A stretch of 26,807 nt of DNA from UBA668 sp043721915 (lineage in GTDB: Bacteria > Actinomycetota > Acidimicrobiia > Acidimicrobiales > Ilumatobacteraceae): assembly GCA_043721915.1 (NCBI GenBank), contig JAYSPV010000039.1, forward strand, positions 1-26,807. The letters run 5' to 3'. The notes under the pieces were generated by a model. The model was not told the DNA's origin. It was given only the letters and a program-made list of their open reading frames with translations, and did not search any database. The position numbers and the translations under genes are program-made. Shown here piece by piece: positions 26,318-26,807 of this stretch. How positions within the stretch are numbered: position 1 is the stretch's first letter; each line of letters begins with the position of its first letter.

Positions 26318-26807
26318 CGTACGACCTGGTCATCGTCGGCATCGGTTCAGGCGGCCTCCCCGCTGCTGAGTTCGCCGCCGGGCTCGGGCTGCGCGTTGCA
26401 GTCGTCGCACCCGACCGACGGGGTCGCGAATCCGCAGCGATACCATCCGCGACCTTGCTGGCCAGCGCCAAGGTGGCCCACACGATGCGGTCTGCGCACC
26501 GAGTCGGCATCGCATCGGTGGAACCCACGATCGACCTGGCCAGGGTCTGGCGACGTGCTCGAGCGGTGCACGCCGAAATCGCGGCCACCGATGCGACCCC
26601 GCAGCGGTACCGCGATCTAGGTGTCGAGCTGATCGGAGGCGACGCGCTGGTGACAGGCCCCAACGAGGTCACGCTCCACACCGCCGGCCAGCAGCCACAC
26701 ACGCTCGTCACCCGTTACATCCTGTTGTGCACCGGCGCCAAGCCGGCGATCCCGGCCATCGACGGCCTCGACCCGCAGCACTGCCTGACGGGTGAGGAGC
26801 TGTTCGA
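26314..26807 (+). CDS. FAD-dependent disulfide reductase-like protein lacking the redox cysteines (partial)
   Basis: The first 164 residues of a flavoprotein; the rest is beyond the window edge. The FAD-binding GxGxxG is in VIVGIGSGGLPAAEFAAG, and the second nucleotide-site motif is in YILLCTGAKPAIPAIDG, in the layout of dihydrolipoamide dehydrogenase, mercuric reductase and mycothione reductase. In those enzymes a CxxxxC pair follows the first motif by about 30 residues. Here the same place reads GRESAAIPSATLLASAK, which keeps the IPS but has no cysteine. It may therefore be an NAD(P)H:acceptor oxidoreductase rather than a disulfide reductase. ATG 26314 overlaps the upstream stop. Confidence 0.85.
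   Translation, partial: MTYDLVIVGIGSGGLPAAEFAAGLGLRVAVVAPDRRGRESAAIPSATLLASAKVAHTMRSAHRVGIASVEPTIDLARVWRRARAVHAEIAATDATPQRYRDLGVELIGGDALVTGPNEVTLHTAGQQPHTLVTRYILLCTGAKPAIPAIDGLDPQHCLTGEELF

Overview
The window is high-GC DNA from an actinobacterium. Evidence for this is the DUF222/13E12-type HNH endonuclease, two luciferase-like (LLM) oxidoreductases of the kind that use coenzyme F420, a full-length class I fumarase, many GTG starts, and a run of genes with TANNNT boxes 6-8 nt before the start codon, as in leaderless transcripts. I suspect the class Acidimicrobiia, but that is inference from gene style and not from a marker gene.

Region 1 (34-8869, minus strand) is one long operon for the reductive breakdown of pyrimidines. 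In transcription order it encodes an N-carbamoyl-beta-alanine amidohydrolase-type enzyme, a dihydropyrimidinase, a CoA-acylating (methyl)malonate-semialdehyde dehydrogenase and an F420-type LLM oxidoreductase. An ABC importer with two permeases, one ATPase and an NMT1/THI5-type lipoprotein follows. Gaps are short, three importer junctions overlap or nearly overlap, and internal genes carry clear ribosome binding sites. The ring-reducing enzyme and the beta-alanine transaminase expected for this pathway are not in the window. The LLM protein is a candidate for the missing redox step.

Region 2 (8870-10998) begins with a divergent control region holding GCACAAT repeats that overlap the operon's -35 box. 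It drives a MocR-type (GntR plus aminotransferase) regulator on the plus strand, followed by a cyclase-family hydrolase with altered metal ligands.

Region 3 (11014-15765) holds a MazF-like toxin with a ribbon-helix-helix antitoxin, an unrecognised 267-residue protein, and a two-gene unit of a thioredoxin-fold-like protein and the helicase HrpB.

Region 4 (15766-20448) is the most disturbed part. It has a frameshifted exported-protein remnant, two copies of a 48-bp palindromic repeat, a G-rich tract, an intact class I fumarase, an enoyl-CoA hydratase, an LLM oxidoreductase broken by one missing base, and another frameshifted remnant. All the breaks look like single missing bases, mostly in short homopolymers, so sequencing error competes with true gene decay.

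Region 5 (20449-26807) holds the HNH protein with a strong promoter that contains a perfect palindrome, an ABC-F ATPase, a DUF2752 membrane protein, an SGNH-hydrolase lipoprotein, the channel MscL, an unrecognised membrane protein, and the start of a flavoprotein disulfide reductase-like gene that lacks the redox cysteines. I saw no tRNA, rRNA, CRISPR array, insertion sequence or phage gene.
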